Positions 12,001 through 23,887 of a stretch of DNA of 64,000 bases are shown in pieces. The notes below the pieces were generated by a model. It worked only from the letters and a program-made list of their open reading frames with translations. It made no database searches and was not told where the DNA came from. The position numbers and the translations under genes were made by a program. The stretch comes from Erythroxylum novogranatense. Lineage: Eukaryota > Streptophyta > Magnoliopsida > Malpighiales > Erythroxylaceae. How positions within the stretch are numbered: position 1 is the first letter of the stretch; the number at the start of each line of letters is the position of its first letter. The stretch lies in the NCBI GenBank assembly GCA_029891385.1, contig CM057231.1, forward strand, positions 67,472,990 through 67,536,989. The letters run 5' to 3'.

Positions 12001-12560
12001 AAGGCATCGATGCCTCGACTTCTTCGTATGTTTGTCATTGAGGTTAATCTGCTTCGATCATAACATATGGGTATTAGATACGGTTGTGGCTCACACATAT
12101 GCAATGATATGCGGGCCTCGTGGACGATGGCGACTCATAAAGGGAGAAATGGACTGCGTGTTGGCAATGGAGCAAGAGTTGCTGCATTAGCCGTAGGAAC
12201 TTATGTTTTGACACTCCCAGTGGGCTTGTACTTAACTTGGATGATTGTTATTTTGTACCCGTGTTAACAAAGAACATATTATCATTTCTTGTTTAAATAG
12301 AGCTGGTTTCCATTTGTCTTTTGGTAACAATGGTTGTTCTATTAGCTCAAATGGAATGCTTTATGGTACTTGGTACATTATGCAATGGAATATACATATT
12401 AGATATGTCACATCCGGTTATGAATGTCAATGACGCTAAAAGACATAAAAGAGATAATTTAAAATCAACTTATTTATGGCATTGTCGCTTGGCCATATAA
12501 ATGAGAGACGATCGCTAAGCTCCACAAGAGTGGAAGTTTAGGTCATTTGATTATGAATCA
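12001..12560 (+). pseudogene. Element B protease and pre-integrase
   Basis: The aspartic protease is spread over frames. IWVLDT lies in one frame near 12062, and GCGSHICNDMRA, its normal continuation, in another. Downstream, LNRAGFHLSFGNNGCSIS (about 12294-12350) is the conserved protease-to-integrase linker, and the pre-integrase WHCRL starts near 12478. At least two frameshifts are needed to read through, so it is dead. The family role is polyprotein cleavage. Confidence 0.75.
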
Positions 12561-13310
12561 TATGACACATGTGAATCTTGTTTATTAGGCAAGATGACTA
12601 AGTTACCTTTAAGGGAAAGGGTGAACGAAGCGATCGGATTATTAGACCTAATACATTCAGATGTATGTGGTCCGATGTCCATCCATGCCGAAATGGTTGT
12701 TGTTACTTCATTACCTTCATCGATGATTATTCTCGATATGGGTATCTCAGATTCGATGAGATACAAATCAAGCGTTTGAAAAGTTCAAACAATTCAGAAT
12801 GAAGTAGAAAAACAACTTGGTAAAAGTATCAAAACATTACGATCCGATCGTGGTGGTGAATACTTAGACCAAGAGTTTTTGGATTATCTCCAGATAATGG
12901 GATCTTATCTCGATGGACTCCTCCTTACACACCACAAAGACAATGGTGTGGCAGAAGGAGAAATCGAACCTTCTTGGACATGGTTCGATCTATGATGGGC
13001 TTTGCGAGCTACCAAAATCCTTTTGGGGATATGCACTTGAGGCATTTGTTTACTTGTTAAACAGAGTTCCATCAAAGATGCTTAATGTTACTCCATATGA
13101 GATGTGGACTAACAAGAAACCTTATCTTTCTTATTTGAAAGTATGGGGTTGTCCTAACTTATGTGAAGCGGACAAAGTCGATAAGCTTGAAGCAAAATCG
13201 ACAAGTGTCTGCTCATTGGATATCCTAAAGAAACAAGAGGATATCAATTCTACAATCTTGAGGAACAAAAGGTGTTTGTTTGATGCATGCTGTCTTTAGA
13301 GAAAGAGTTT
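12561..13310 (+). pseudogene. Element B integrase
   Basis: Pieces in several frames give KMTKLPL, then DLIHSDVCGPMSI with the first catalytic Asp, LRSDRGGEYLD near 12838 with the second, and a damaged TPQRQ...EG segment near 12935 where the final Glu block is expected. The C-terminal part WGYALEAFVYLLNRVPSK and PYEMWTNKKPYLSYLKVWGCP (split here only by reading) lies at about 13020-13155. Many indels break the frame. Confidence 0.8.
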
Positions 13311-13589
13311 CTTTACAAGAAGACAAGGGAGCGAAATTGAGCTTGAAGAAGTTCAAGATGCTCTCGGACGAGCGCAGATCAACTGTTCGAACTCAAACTG
13401 TGACTCATACAGATGAGGTAACAGCTCAACCTTCTACTTCACACTAAACTCGTGAGGTCAAGTAGGATACGCCTGCTCCCGAGAGATATGGATTTCGTGA
13501 GTGAACAGAATGACGTATTGCTCATAGAGGATGATGAGCCTACCACCTATGAAGAGGTTACAAGAGTTCGAGAATCGAAAAATGGCTTC

Positions 13590-14650
13590 GTGCCATGAAA
13601 TCAAATGGATTCCATGTATGAAAACCAAGTATGGACTTTGGTTGATGCACCTGAAGGGATAAAACCTATAGGGTGCAAATGGGTTTTCAAGAAGAAAACT
13701 GACATGGATGGTAATGTGATTACCTATAAAGCAAGGCTTGTGGCCAAAGGCTTTCGTCAAAGACAAGGAGTTGACTATGACGAGACCTTCAGTCCAGTGG
13801 CAATGCTTAAATCCATTAGGATACTCCTAGCCATTGCCGCTCATTATGATTATGAGATATGGCAAATGGATGTGAAGACGACTTTCCGAATGGAAATCGG
13901 CCGAGGATGTGTACATGACACAACTCGAGGGCTTCATTTCGCGATGGCGAAAAGGTATGCAAGCTTCAGAAATCCATTTATGGATTGAAGCAAGCATCCA
14001 GGAGTTGGAATATCCGTTTTGATGAGACGATCAAAGAGTTTGGTTTCTCACAAAATCCGGATGAACACTGTGTGTACAAGAAGGTTAATGGAACTGCAAT
14101 CGTATTCCTTGTGTTATATGTAGATGACATATTGTTGCTAGGAAACGATGTCTCAATGTTGCAATCAGTAAAAGTTTGGTTGTCCAAACACTTTGCCATG
14201 AAAGACCTTGGAGAAGCAACTTATATCCTTGGGATAAAGATTTATAGAGATAGATCTAAGAGGTTGCTTGGTCTTTCACAGTCAACGTACATAGACAAGG
14301 TGCTAAAGAGGTTTAGCATGGAGCAATCCAAGAGAGGGTTTCTTCCCATTACTCATGGGATAACACTCTCGAAGTCTATGTGTCCTCGGACACAGGACGA
14401 GAGGATGCGTATGAATATGATCCCGTATGCGTCTGCAGTAGGATCTATTATGTACGCAATGCTATGTACGAGACCCGATGTATCATATGCTCTAAGTGTT
14501 ACGAGCAGATACCAATCGGATCCTGGTGAGGGTCACTGGGTGGCTGTCAAGAATATCCTTAAGTACTTGCGAAGAACTAAGGATGTTTTCTTGATATATG
14601 GAGATGGAAATCTCAAGTGGCGGGCATCAGATGCCATTTTCAATCGATAA
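13590..14650 (+). pseudogene. Element B reverse transcriptase
   Basis: The frame from 13605 begins MDSMYENQVWTLVDAPEG and contains GCKWVFKKK, KARLVAKGF and WQMDVKTTF. A frameshift lies near 13890. A second frame from 13985 covers KQASRSWNIRFDE and the catalytic Y-V-D-D at 14117-14128, followed by ILLLGND and LGEATYILGI. This second frame stays open for 221 codons, the best preserved part of the element. RT needs both halves, so it is not functional as written. Confidence 0.88.
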
Positions 14651-15085
14651 GGGCGACTCGTGTCCCAATCAGTTACGTTTTCACACTAAATGGCGGAGCG
14701 GTCGGTTGGAAGAGTTCCAAGCGAGACGCATCACGATTCAACGATCGAGGCAGAGTACATTGCAGATCGGATGCGCAAAGGAAGCCGTTTGGATCAAGAA
14801 GTTCATTACGAACTTGGTGTGGTTCCTAATGTGATGGACCCATTCGGTTGTATTGTGACAACAATGGAGCTATTCAGACGAAAGAACCAAGGTCTCATCA
14901 ACGATCCAAACACGTACTCACCGATACCATTTAATTCGGAGATCATTGCTCGAGGTGATGTCCTGATAGAGAGAATTCCCACAGAGCAGAATATTGCCGA
15001 TCCGTTGACAAAGCCATTGTCACAGAAGAATTTTGATTCTCATGTACTCGCTTATGGTATTAGATACCAAGGCGATTGGCTTTAG
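14651..15085 (+). pseudogene. Element B RNase H
   Basis: The TIEAEYIA segment with the catalytic Glu is near 14738, in a frame that runs on to the normal end RYQGDWL at 15085. IPTEQNIADPLTKPLSQKN is the conserved copia C-terminal pattern. The N-terminal Asp segment is frame-shifted near 14640, and the usual YCDN block reads as VTTMELF after an indel. RNase H removes the RNA template. Confidence 0.82.
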
Positions 15086-15099
15086 GTCAAGTGGGAGGT
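15086..15099 (+). other. Polypurine tract of element B
   Basis: AAGTGGGAGG lies one base before the 3' LTR and just after the RNase H stop. It is the normal second-strand priming site position. The same AAGTGGGAGG precedes the LTR in the E and H copies. Confidence 0.8.
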
Positions 15100-16904
15100 T
15101 GTTAGAGAGTGCCTAAAGGCAATCCCTTTAGCGCATTTTGTTCATAGTCATGCATGACGTTATGAATAAATAAAGCAAAGGCATTTTCATTTATTTGATA
15201 TTCATTTTATTATGAATTGATAGTGATCTTTAATCAAATTAATGAAGTCCCTGATACATGACATAGCATGAAGGAAATTATGATGTGATCATACTACTGA
15301 GATTCCTATCATGTGCAATTATGTCAAGATTCAAATTATCCCTAGTCATAGGATTAATGAGACCGGACATCGTTAATCCGGATAGACTAGCACATGTCAA
15401 ATTCCTTGATTGGATCAGCGGTGGATCTCGCATAACCGTAAATATTGAGATATTTAGATTTGACATGTGGATGCTTACTAGTGGTAGTAAGTACATTGGA
15501 TGACCTGCCATGAGATCATCACATGGATGTACTATTCAAATGTCGCTGATAATCTCATCATAAGAATGGTGCAAGTATCCTTAGACTTGAGGTACTCAAG
15601 GATATCTTGAGTCTTGATTACGTACTTTGACTCCATTCCTTGCGCCTTTCGAGGTCGCCATAGGGTGGTGATTGGGTGCACTTGAGGTATTCAAGGTAAT
15701 TGAGTAGCCAATAGAGGATTCACCACTACGTGATAGCGGAAGAGATACCCATGGCCTCTTATCGGGATCATTACTTTGAAGTCTCTGGCGCCGAGACATA
15801 CATATGTCATGAAGATGGTCTTCATGGACATATAAAGTAATGAGTCCTAGGGCGAGATCTTATTACACTTGGACTAGATTTGATTTAATCGGTCTAGTAA
15901 GAGTTGACACATTGCCCATACTCAAACCAAGTGGGGTATAGCATGGTGAAAGGACTAATTGCACCAGTAATTGTCTATGGAAGGGTTCGTGATATGGTTT
16001 CATTAGTCAAACCAATTACTTTCCGGTCAATTGGGGTCATGATGTGTTGCTAGATACCGCTCATGACTTGCTCAGATTAAGTGTTAATCTAAGTGGCCAA
16101 CATAACCGGAACCTAATGGGTCACACGCATTAGAGTGACTCGAGAATCAGAAATAGTTTGGACGTAGATCCGATATCCGGAGAGAAATAGGATTAAATGG
16201 ATCCCGATGAGATTGGGATATGTCCGATGAGATCGCGACATCGACATTGCTGAAAACCGCTTCCGGTGATTTTTCACGGCGGGCCCGATGAGGCCAAGTA
16301 GGACCAATTCAGGTGTGATCGACCACTTCAGCAATTATATATATTAATTAATTAATTAAATAATTAATTAATATATATATAATTATGCATTTACGTGGAA
16401 TGGGAAGAGGAAGCTTGAGAAACTTCTTTATTTTGATGAGTCATCACTTTCATTAAATGCAAATGACAAAATCAAAAGTGGATTGATGAGTGATGCTCAG
16501 ATGGATGGGATAAAAGAAGAGAAAAGAGTTTCTCTCAAGTCTTTTGGAAGACTACCATCGTGAATGAAGAGAAGAAGCAAAGGTTTGAGAAACCATCTTC
16601 TCCATCGCTTTCTTCATCTCCTCTTTCAAGGTTTTGTCATCTCCTCCATAGATCCAGCTCTCCAAGAACAAGGTTAGTGCTAGCACACTCCTTACCTTGT
16701 TCTAGCTATTCCCGGGTCAAAAGAGTTTGTCCCGGTTAGGTTTTCCGACCTCTGCGTGGATACCGTTAGAGACGGTCTCCTTTGGTCGTTATGGTTTGAT
16801 TGTGTATACATACACATGGATCCTGGCTTTCGGGAATGTCCCGGGACTTAAAAATTTTAATTCCGCACCCTGGGCATGTGATGCCCACCCGGGATTTTCC
16901 TACA
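15100..16904 (+). repeat. 3' LTR of element B
   Basis: Same ends as the 5' LTR and the same length, 1805 bp. It is followed directly by the CCATT duplication and by SIRE RNase H codons. The AT near-palindrome and the CT-rich stretch are retained. Confidence 0.93.
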
Positions 16905-16940
16905 CCATTAAGTGAAGAAAGATTCAGAGAAATCAAATGA
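16905..16940 (+). pseudogene. SIRE RNase H C-terminal tail, right side of insertion
   Basis: CCA TTA AGT GAA GAA codes P-L-S-E-E, continuing the F-T-K-P cut at 7292, and runs through R-F-R-E-I-K to TGA at 16938. This is the usual end of Sirevirus pol and shows that B sits inside the codon after Pro. Confidence 0.88.
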
Positions 16941-17280
16941 AATCTTAACATGGTGATGTTAAGTAATCAACCGTCTGACAAGTCATGACCCAGATGAAAA
17001 GGTTGGAAGAGTTAATGGTAACCGTAACTATGAGTTACAGCTAATAACGTCCGTTAGAAAAAAGTTTTGGAGGGAAGGTTTCTCATAGCCTTGAGAACAT
17101 CACCTATTCTAGAACACTCATGATATATTCTGACAACTAACCCTTAAAGAACCCTCAATAAAAACCTTTCATTACTCTATTTGGATTTCAAACTTTCCTT
17201 ACTCACACTCTCAACCTTACAAACCGACTTCACTTCTTTGAAAAACTTCTCTGTTTTTAGTTCGTTGTTAACTACAAGAA
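16941..17280 (+). other. SIRE spacer between pol and envelope-like frame
   Basis: 340 bp without a usable frame, AT-rich, rich in short direct repeats such as ATGGTGATG. Sireviruses usually have a non-coding spacer here in which splice or translation signals for the 3' ORF are suspected. I see no clear motif. Confidence 0.5.
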
Positions 17281-17774
17281 ATGGAGATATCCATGACAAG
17301 CGGAAGACTTGTTAACTTTGAATCCCTGAAGCAAGACAACATGGATATTGTAGCAGCCGGATGGAGGAATTTCTTTCAAATCCGAGAGGCAGTCTACATA
17401 AACGAAGTTTATGATTTCTAGAAGAATATGGAAATGATAGCCGATATACTTGTATCTTCGGTGGATAACTTGTCGATTATTGTGACCATGAAGATGATTG
17501 AGAAGGTCACAGAGTTTCCATTTGAAGGAGAGAAGCTCACAAGCAAAGCTAGATGGATGACACAAGCCAGCATGAAGGAAACCCAGATCAATTTGCAGTT
17601 ATATGGAGGCAATGATCCAAGGGAAAAGAAGGCATCCAATCTTGTTCCAAAGACTAGGGTATTACACTCACTTATTTTTTTATTGTGTACTACCGACAAC
17701 AAGGTCAAGGCATTTGGTAACAACACTAGATGAACAATGCCTATTTCATCTACTAAATCATCAGCCTATCAACC
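17281..17774 (+). pseudogene. SIRE envelope-like frame, N-terminal part
   Basis: ATG at 17281 opens a frame starting MEISMTSGRLVNFESLKQ. It has a TAG at 17419 and otherwise runs to 17733. WRNFFQIREAVYINEVYDF and LVPKTRVLHSLIF resemble the conserved segments of the extra 3' ORF of SIRE-type elements. The last 35 bp before 17775 continue the pattern in another frame (CLFHLLNHQPIN), which resumes beyond element C. The product is called envelope-like only by position. I see no signal peptide or clear membrane segment here, and its function is unknown. Confidence 0.68.
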
Positions 17775-19242
17775 TGTTAAGTCATTTTAATTGCATATAT
17801 TTTAGGCGTAATTGTTGTCGATGTGTTGAAATTATTATCTGAATTAAATGGAATTATTCTATAATTGTTTACAGATGGTTTTCAACACTCTAAGGACAAA
17901 AAAGGACCAAAAAGGTGCAAAAGAAAGAAAGATTTTCGAAAATCTCCAATCTGGCCAAAATTCAAAGATTAGGCGTGGGCACGCCTAAGGACAAAATTCT
18001 AAATCTGCAGATTTTCTAGAATTGGTTTCCAATTAAAACATAATCTTTCAAGATCCTCTTTCCCTCTTTTCAAGTAGACTTCCACATAAATTAGAAAAAT
18101 ACCTAATCTGGACAAAATCAAATCAAGATAATGAAGAGATTCACATCAATTAGGTGGAGTGGTTGCCGCATATATATATATGTATTATGGGAGATGGAAG
18201 GGGAGCATTCGTAGGTTTAGGGTAGGTTAGGTGTTTTCTTTCTTGGTTGCCGCAACTTCAGTTTTCTGGGTTTTCTGATTCACTCTTCTGCAAGTATCAA
18301 GTAGTATTCTCGTAGATTTAGGTTAAAGAGTAGACTACCGCATCTTCTTGTTCTATTATTTCAAGTTTTCTGCAGATTTCATATTGTTCTGTCACGTTTT
18401 CTTCATAGTGTCAATTAGGGATTTTCATTATTTTCATTAAAGAACCAGGTATGGAGACATATGGATTTGTTATTTCTTTTGATTTCAATTCAAGTATGAG
18501 TAGTTAATTTTCTTATCTTGGTTTAGGGATCCATGTTACACGTTATTATGGTGAGATTTTTTGGATACCTTTTTATGTTGTTAATAAACATTGGATATTT
18601 TCGGATCTGTCCTTTTAATTGGATTTGTTGGTTTCTAGGAGCGCTATTAGAGATTAATTGATTCAACCGCTAGATTAACGAAATATGACGTTTAGTTTCG
18701 GTAATCATAAGTAGCAATTAGTATTAACTTCTCTACGTTAGAGTCGGAAAATTCTAAGAAAAAATTCACTTGATTGATTGCATGTCGTACATGTTTATCA
18801 CTTGTCATTGGTTCTTAATGCTATTATTCAATTTACCTATGATCGTATCTAGGTTATTGTTTAAGAAGATTGCTAGGATATATGTTTCTAGTCATTATAC
18901 TAAAGAAAAGTTTCCCCAATGAATTTTTATTAACAATTGCAATTTTATGTCAAGGATCCTTAATAACATGATAATATCGGTGACCCGAAACCAAGGTATT
19001 TCTCTCATTAAATTTTTAGATTTAATTATTTATTTCAAATTGCAATTTTTTCTTTGTGATTTTTATTATTGCCGTGAGTGACAAAACCCCCTTTTTATTT
19101 TCGTTATTTGTGCAATTTAAACTAGCTAACCTTCACCATTAAAGATTCCTCGTGGGAACGATATCCGCTTACCGCTACTACATTAATTTGTTTTAACTGA
19201 AGTGATTTCTTTTATATTTGGTTGCAGGCGACAACATCACCA
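17775..19242 (+). repeat. 5' LTR of element C
   Basis: 1468 bp. It contains the short hairpin AGGCGTGGGCACGCCT near 17967 and a TATA-like run CATATATATATATGTATTA near 18169, a plausible promoter since a purine-rich leader follows. A GTTGCAG intron-acceptor-like stretch lies just before the 3' end. Confidence 0.92.
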
Positions 19243-19247
19243 AATTT

Positions 19248-19265
19248 TGGCGTCGTTACCGCGGA
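19248..19265 (+). other. Primer binding site of element C (Asp-tRNA-like)
   Basis: TGGCGTCGTTACCGCGGA begins 5 bases after the LTR. It differs at three positions from TGGCGCCGTTGCCGGGGA, the Asp-tRNA-complementary site used by Athila-type gypsy elements. Confidence 0.78.
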
Positions 19266-19383
19266 ATTTTTTAACGGTTTTTGTTAATGATGTTTTTGTT
19301 TTTGTTTTCGTTGCGCTTGGTTACCTTATCTTCTGTTCGTTTCAGTTTCACAGCTCTTTCTGATTTTTCGATCTTTTAGCGGC

Positions 19384-20495
19384 ATGGCTCACTATCAGTA
19401 TGCTTTTAATTCTTATTATTCATATTATCCTTGTTATGATAATGAGTTTCCATCTGTTGCAACTTCTAGGTTTGAAAATCAAGTGGCGGATTTCACACCC
19501 TTAGCCGTGCAAGTACCGAGAGATGACCAACAAGCTAAGGTATGTGAAGTTTGCTTATTTTTGGGTTATTCTTCTTGTACGTGTTCCTTTTTATAGGATA
19601 CAAAGTACGGATTTAGTTCTCCACCGAGTTACTATGAAGAGCAGTCCTACTTGGAGCCTCCACCTCCACCTAATGATATGTCTTTGGAGGAGATCATAAT
19701 GATTTTGGAGACAAGGAATCTTCAATCCCAGCAGTTTAGACAACCGTACGTACCTCGACAAAATTCGAATATGACATCAAATGTCGAAGGTAAGTCTTCT
19801 TTGGAATTATGTTGCAAACTTTGACCGCTAACACTTTGATGTTCCAGCAAAATACTGAAGTAAGTATCCGAAATTTGGAAAATCAACAAAAGAATTTGGA
19901 AAACCAGCTAAGTCAAATTCCAGTTGCCGTTAATCGAATGAAGGCACAAAGTTTTGAAAATTTTTCAGCACAACCAGAAATCAATCCCAAAAATTTTCCA
20001 AGTCGATTTTTCAAGGCAAAGATGGAAGAACAAGCAGAGTTAGAAAAGGAAGAGATTACAATTCGAGAAAAGATGGAGGAAGTGCAACCTCCTAAGATAA
20101 GCGATGCAATTCATGTTATCACTAACCAAATTTTGTTTCTTTTTCCTAGTTATTTGCAGGTACAAGAAGAAGAAGAACAGGAAGAGCCGCAAGGAGTACA
20201 ATTTTTAGGAGAGTCGTGGGTGAGCGAACTGAAGACTGAAGGTGGCCAGCAGGATGTTGAGTCTACGCAACCATTGGCGTTACTTTTACAGAGACCATCC
20301 TGGTGTGAGAAAGGCGATGCTCGAAAAGACGAGTGGACATTAGAGTATGATGGTGAAGCGATGAAGTTCCACTCATCAGAAGACATGGAGCATCGTGCTG
20401 ACAAAGAGCCGCATTCAGAGGAAGTTGTTCTAGGCCCCTCACGGAGTTTGAGAATGTTTCCTGTTGGACTCAAGCATCCATTCGATAATGGATGA
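19384..20495 (+). pseudogene. Element C gag-like protein, broken
   Basis: ATG at 19384 starts MAHYQYAFNSYYSYYPCY. The segment KVCEVCLFLGYSSCTCSF looks like a zinc-knuckle remnant (Cys-x2-Cys, second half altered). TAG at 19594 interrupts it, but the same frame goes on with SLEEIIMILETRN. After a shift near 19805 a 228-codon frame (19809-20495) opens with LQTLTANTLMFQQN, NLENQQKNLENQLSQIP and QPEINPKNF, the pattern of Athila gag C-termini downstream of the knuckle. The last 100 residues are acidic and not recognised. No enzyme domain is present. It may have packaged the element RNA together with helper Gag. Confidence 0.65.
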
Positions 20496-22434
20496 TGTAT
20501 ATATGCCAAGGGTCAAGCTTATGACCTTTGATAAGCGCTTAATGGGAGGCACCCCATTCGTATCCTTTCCTTTATGTTTTTAGCAATTTTCTTTTATTTT
20601 TATTTTATAATTAATTCAGCTTAGTTAGGAATTTAATTTAATAATTTTTATTCTGCAATTTTAATTTTAATTTTGTCTTTTAAAAAACAAAAATTAAAAA
20701 AATAATTAAAAAAACGAAAATTAAAAAAAAAATTCAATTACCGCCCCCATTCTTTTCAGCTGCCGCTACCCATGCACGTCAGTCCATTAATCCCACATAA
20801 TCCATCGATTCTCCAAACCCTTCTTAATCCACGAAAACCCCTTTCCTCCACCACCATTCACACAACCCCTTCTTTTGTTCTTTTAAGTGTTGCGATAATC
20901 TTGATTTTTTTTGCAGGTCACTCTTCATGTGTGGAAAAATGCCCAGGATGAAAAGTGAGTTCCGAAGGCTCCCCACGTCCATCAAATTTGCAGCTGACTT
21001 TTCTCCACCGCAAATTTACAACTCCTTGATTGGGCACTTCGTCAATAGAGAAGCTTTCTTTAACTCTTTTCCTTTAATTTTTATGCTTCTTTAACATTGG
21101 GGACAATGTTGGTTTAGGTGTGGGGGAGGAACTTTAGACTTTTGATGTGGCAAAATTTTGGCTTTTGTGTGAATATTTTTGGATTGTTGTGGCTGTTTTG
21201 GCAATTTTTTTTTGGATTTGCATGTTGAGCCATAACACTTGGTCATATTAGTTTGGATCAGATTGAGGGCATGCATGAAATTAAATTGGGAAAAGTAAGT
21301 TTTAAGATGGAACATGTTGATTAATTGCAATAGCTGATCTTATAGACTTGGACAAAATTTTGACATGTAAGTGAGGAAGTAAATCGTGGACTTAAGGTGG
21401 ATTCTTAAATTTAAACCTGTGAATGAACTTGAGCCTAGATGACATCATCTTTCTGTCATATTATTTGTTTGAATTCAGTGATGCTCCTCTATTCATGTTG
21501 CGTTCAGAACTTGCATGGAACCGGTTTGAGTTTATTTGATCACATGGAATATAGAAGTGATTAAGGCATTTTTTGATTTTACACCATTAGCCTAAAAATT
21601 GACCCACCTATTCAATTGCCCTTTGTAAACACTTTTGAGCCTTATTCTTGTTTTTCAATTAATCACCTCGCATTAAAACCCAAAGACCCTATTAGCCTTT
21701 CCCCTTATCACAAGTTGAATGAAGCATTAGATAAATTGGGACTTTTGTGTTACATTGTGTTATGAGATACTTTTATAGGTGCTTCTACTCATGTGTTTAT
21801 TGTTTCCCTTGTTTTTAGTGTTATTCAAAAAAAAAAACAAGAAGAAAAGGAAAAATGAAAAGAAAAGAAAAAAAAATCAAAAGAAAAAAGAAAAAAAAAG
21901 AAAGAAAGAAAAAAAATTCAGAGGAAGAAAAAGAGTATGAGTTGTCTTTTATGTCATATGTTTAGCTTAGAATCTGAAATTATGTGTCCCTTTTACTTGA
22001 TGCTTTGTGAAAGCTTGTGACGAAACCTTTGTCATCTTTTTACCTAACCTGTGAACCTAGCCCCATTACAACCCTTGATAAAGTCCTCATGATCTATTAG
22101 GCCATGTGATTTGAATAAATGAGAATTGGTGAAATTGCAAGCCTATGGTAGTGCAACATGATAGAGTGAGATGTGAGCGAAACACCTTACCTGCAAACAC
22201 TTGAGTGTAAGAGTGAAATCCGTGAGAAGAATTCACTTTGATTTCATGTTTGCTTTTGAACAAAGATGCTTGATTTTGACTTTGTTTATTAGCATTGGTG
22301 AAAGGCAATTATGATATGTGTTGCAAATTGAATCTTACTAGCTCAAGTTGACGGATTGTATACACTTGATTTCTGAAGGATGGATGATTGAGTTTAATGG
22401 TTTGATGTGTTGCTCGAGGGCGAGTAAAGGTTCA
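20496..22434 (+). other. Element C non-coding 3' interior
   Basis: About 1.9 kb without a credible gene. It holds A-rich runs (20690-20740), the motif AACATTGGGGACAATGTT followed by GGTGTGGGGGAGG (21093-21130), and an almost pure purine block (about 21828-21930). The motif pair is typical of the region downstream of gag or pol in Athila-type elements and may be an internal PPT. Confidence 0.6.
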
Positions 22435-22446
22435 GTGTGGGGGAAT
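22435..22446 (+). other. Polypurine tract of element C
   Basis: GTGTGGGGGAAT lies immediately before the 3' LTR start. The same GTGTGGGGG core appears at 21119, so two candidate tracts exist. Confidence 0.72.
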
Positions 22447-22447
22447 T

Positions 22448-23882
22448 TGTTAAGTCATTTTAATTGCATATATTTTGGGCGTAATTGTTGTCGATGTGTT
22501 GAAATTATTATCCGAATTAAATGGAATTATTCTATAATTGTTTACAGATGGTTTTCAACACTCTAAGGACGAAAAAGGACAAAAAAGGCGCAAAATAAAG
22601 AAAGATTTTTGAAAATCCCCAATCTGGCCAAAATTCAAAGATTAGGCGTGGGCACACCTAAGGACAGAATTCTAAATCTGCAGATTTTCCAGAATTGGTT
22701 TCCAATTAAAACATAATCTTTCAAGATCCTCTTGCCCTCTTTTCAAGAAGACTTCCACATAAATTAGAAGACTACCTAATCTAGACGAAATCAAAACAAG
22801 ATAATGAAGAGATTCACATCAATTAGGTGGAGTGGTTGCCGCATATATATATATGTATTATGGGAGATGGAAGGGGAGCACTCGTAGGTTTAGGGTAGGT
22901 TAGGTGTTTTCTTTCTTGGTTGCCGCAACTTCAGTTTTCTGGGTTTTCTGATTCACTCTTCTGCACGTATCAAGTAGTATTCTCGTAGATTTAGGTTAAA
23001 GAGTAGACTACCGCATCTTCTTGTTCTATTATTTCAAGTTTTCTGCAGATTTCATATTGTTATTTTCGTTTCTTTTGTTAAAGAACCAGGTATGGAGACA
23101 TATGGATTTGTTATTTCTTTTGATTTCAATTCAAGTATGATTAGTTAATTTTCTTATCTTGGTTTAGGGATCCATGTTACATGTTATTATGGTGAGATTT
23201 TTTGGATACCTTTTTATGTTGTTAATAAACATTGGATATTTTCGGATCTGTCTTTTTAATTGGATTTGTTGGTTTCTAGGAGCGCTACTAGAGATTAATT
23301 GATTCAACTGTTAGATTAACGAAATATGACGTTCAGTTTCGATAATCATAAGTAGCAATTAGGATTAACTTCTCTACGTTAGAGTCGGAAAATTCTACGA
23401 AATATTCGCTTCATTGATTGCATGTCGTACATGTTTATCACTTGTCATTGGTTCTTAATGCTATTATTCAATTTACCTATGATCATATATAGGTTATTGT
23501 TTAATAAGATTGCTAGGATACATGTTTCTAGTCATTACACTAAAGAGAAGTTTCCTCAATTAATGTTTATTAATAATTGCAATTTTATGTCGAGGATCCT
23601 TAATAGCATGATAATATCGGTGACCCGAAATCAAGGTATTTCTCTCATTAAATTTTTAGATTTAATTATTTATTTCAAATTATGATTTTTTCTTTGTGAT
23701 TTTTATTATTGCCGTAAGTGACAAAACCCCCTTTTTATTTTCGTTATTTGTGCCATTTAAACTAGCTAACCTTCACCGTTAAAGATTCCTCGTGGGAACG
23801 ATATCCGCTTACCGCTACTACATTAATTTGTTTTAACGGAAGTGATTTCTTTTATATTTGGTTGCAGGCGACAGCATCACCA
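22448..23882 (+). repeat. 3' LTR of element C
   Basis: 1435 bp with the same ends as the 5' LTR and high similarity along its length. It is shorter mainly by a deletion near 23061. The hairpin right arm is changed to CACACCT. It is followed by CAACC and the SIRE frame. Confidence 0.92.
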
Positions 23883-23887
23883 CAACC

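Larger units (their letters stand above)
7293..16904 (+). mobile_element. Complete Ty1/copia element B nested in SIRE RNase H
   Basis: Two direct LTRs of 1805 bp each (7293-9097 and 15100-16904) both start TGTTAGAG and end TTTTCCTACA. CCATT lies on both outer flanks (7288-7292 and 16905-16909), a perfect 5-bp target-site duplication. A Met-tRNA-type primer site follows the first LTR and a PPT precedes the second. Between them lie a 2.1-kb leader, then gag, protease, integrase, RT and RNase H in copia order, all with frameshifts or stops. The LTRs are very similar, so the insertion is younger than SIRE. An inverted relative of the same family is element F. Confidence 0.93.
17775..23882 (+). 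mobile_element. Non-autonomous LTR element C with Athila-like gag only, nested in SIRE
   Basis: LTRs at 17775-19242 and 22448-23882 both start TGTTAAGTCATTTT and end CATCACCA. CAACC lies on both flanks (17770-17774 and 23883-23887), a perfect target-site duplication. A primer site resembling the complement of Asp-tRNA and a GTGTGGGGGAAT tract are in the right places. The 3.2-kb interior codes only gag-like frames. There is no protease, RT or integrase, so it would have depended on an Athila-like relative. The flanking SIRE frame resumes exactly beyond it. Confidence 0.92.

Noticed and set aside
17272..17726. Two antisense frames of about 100 codons
   Set aside because: They are shadows of the SIRE envelope-like frame on the other strand.
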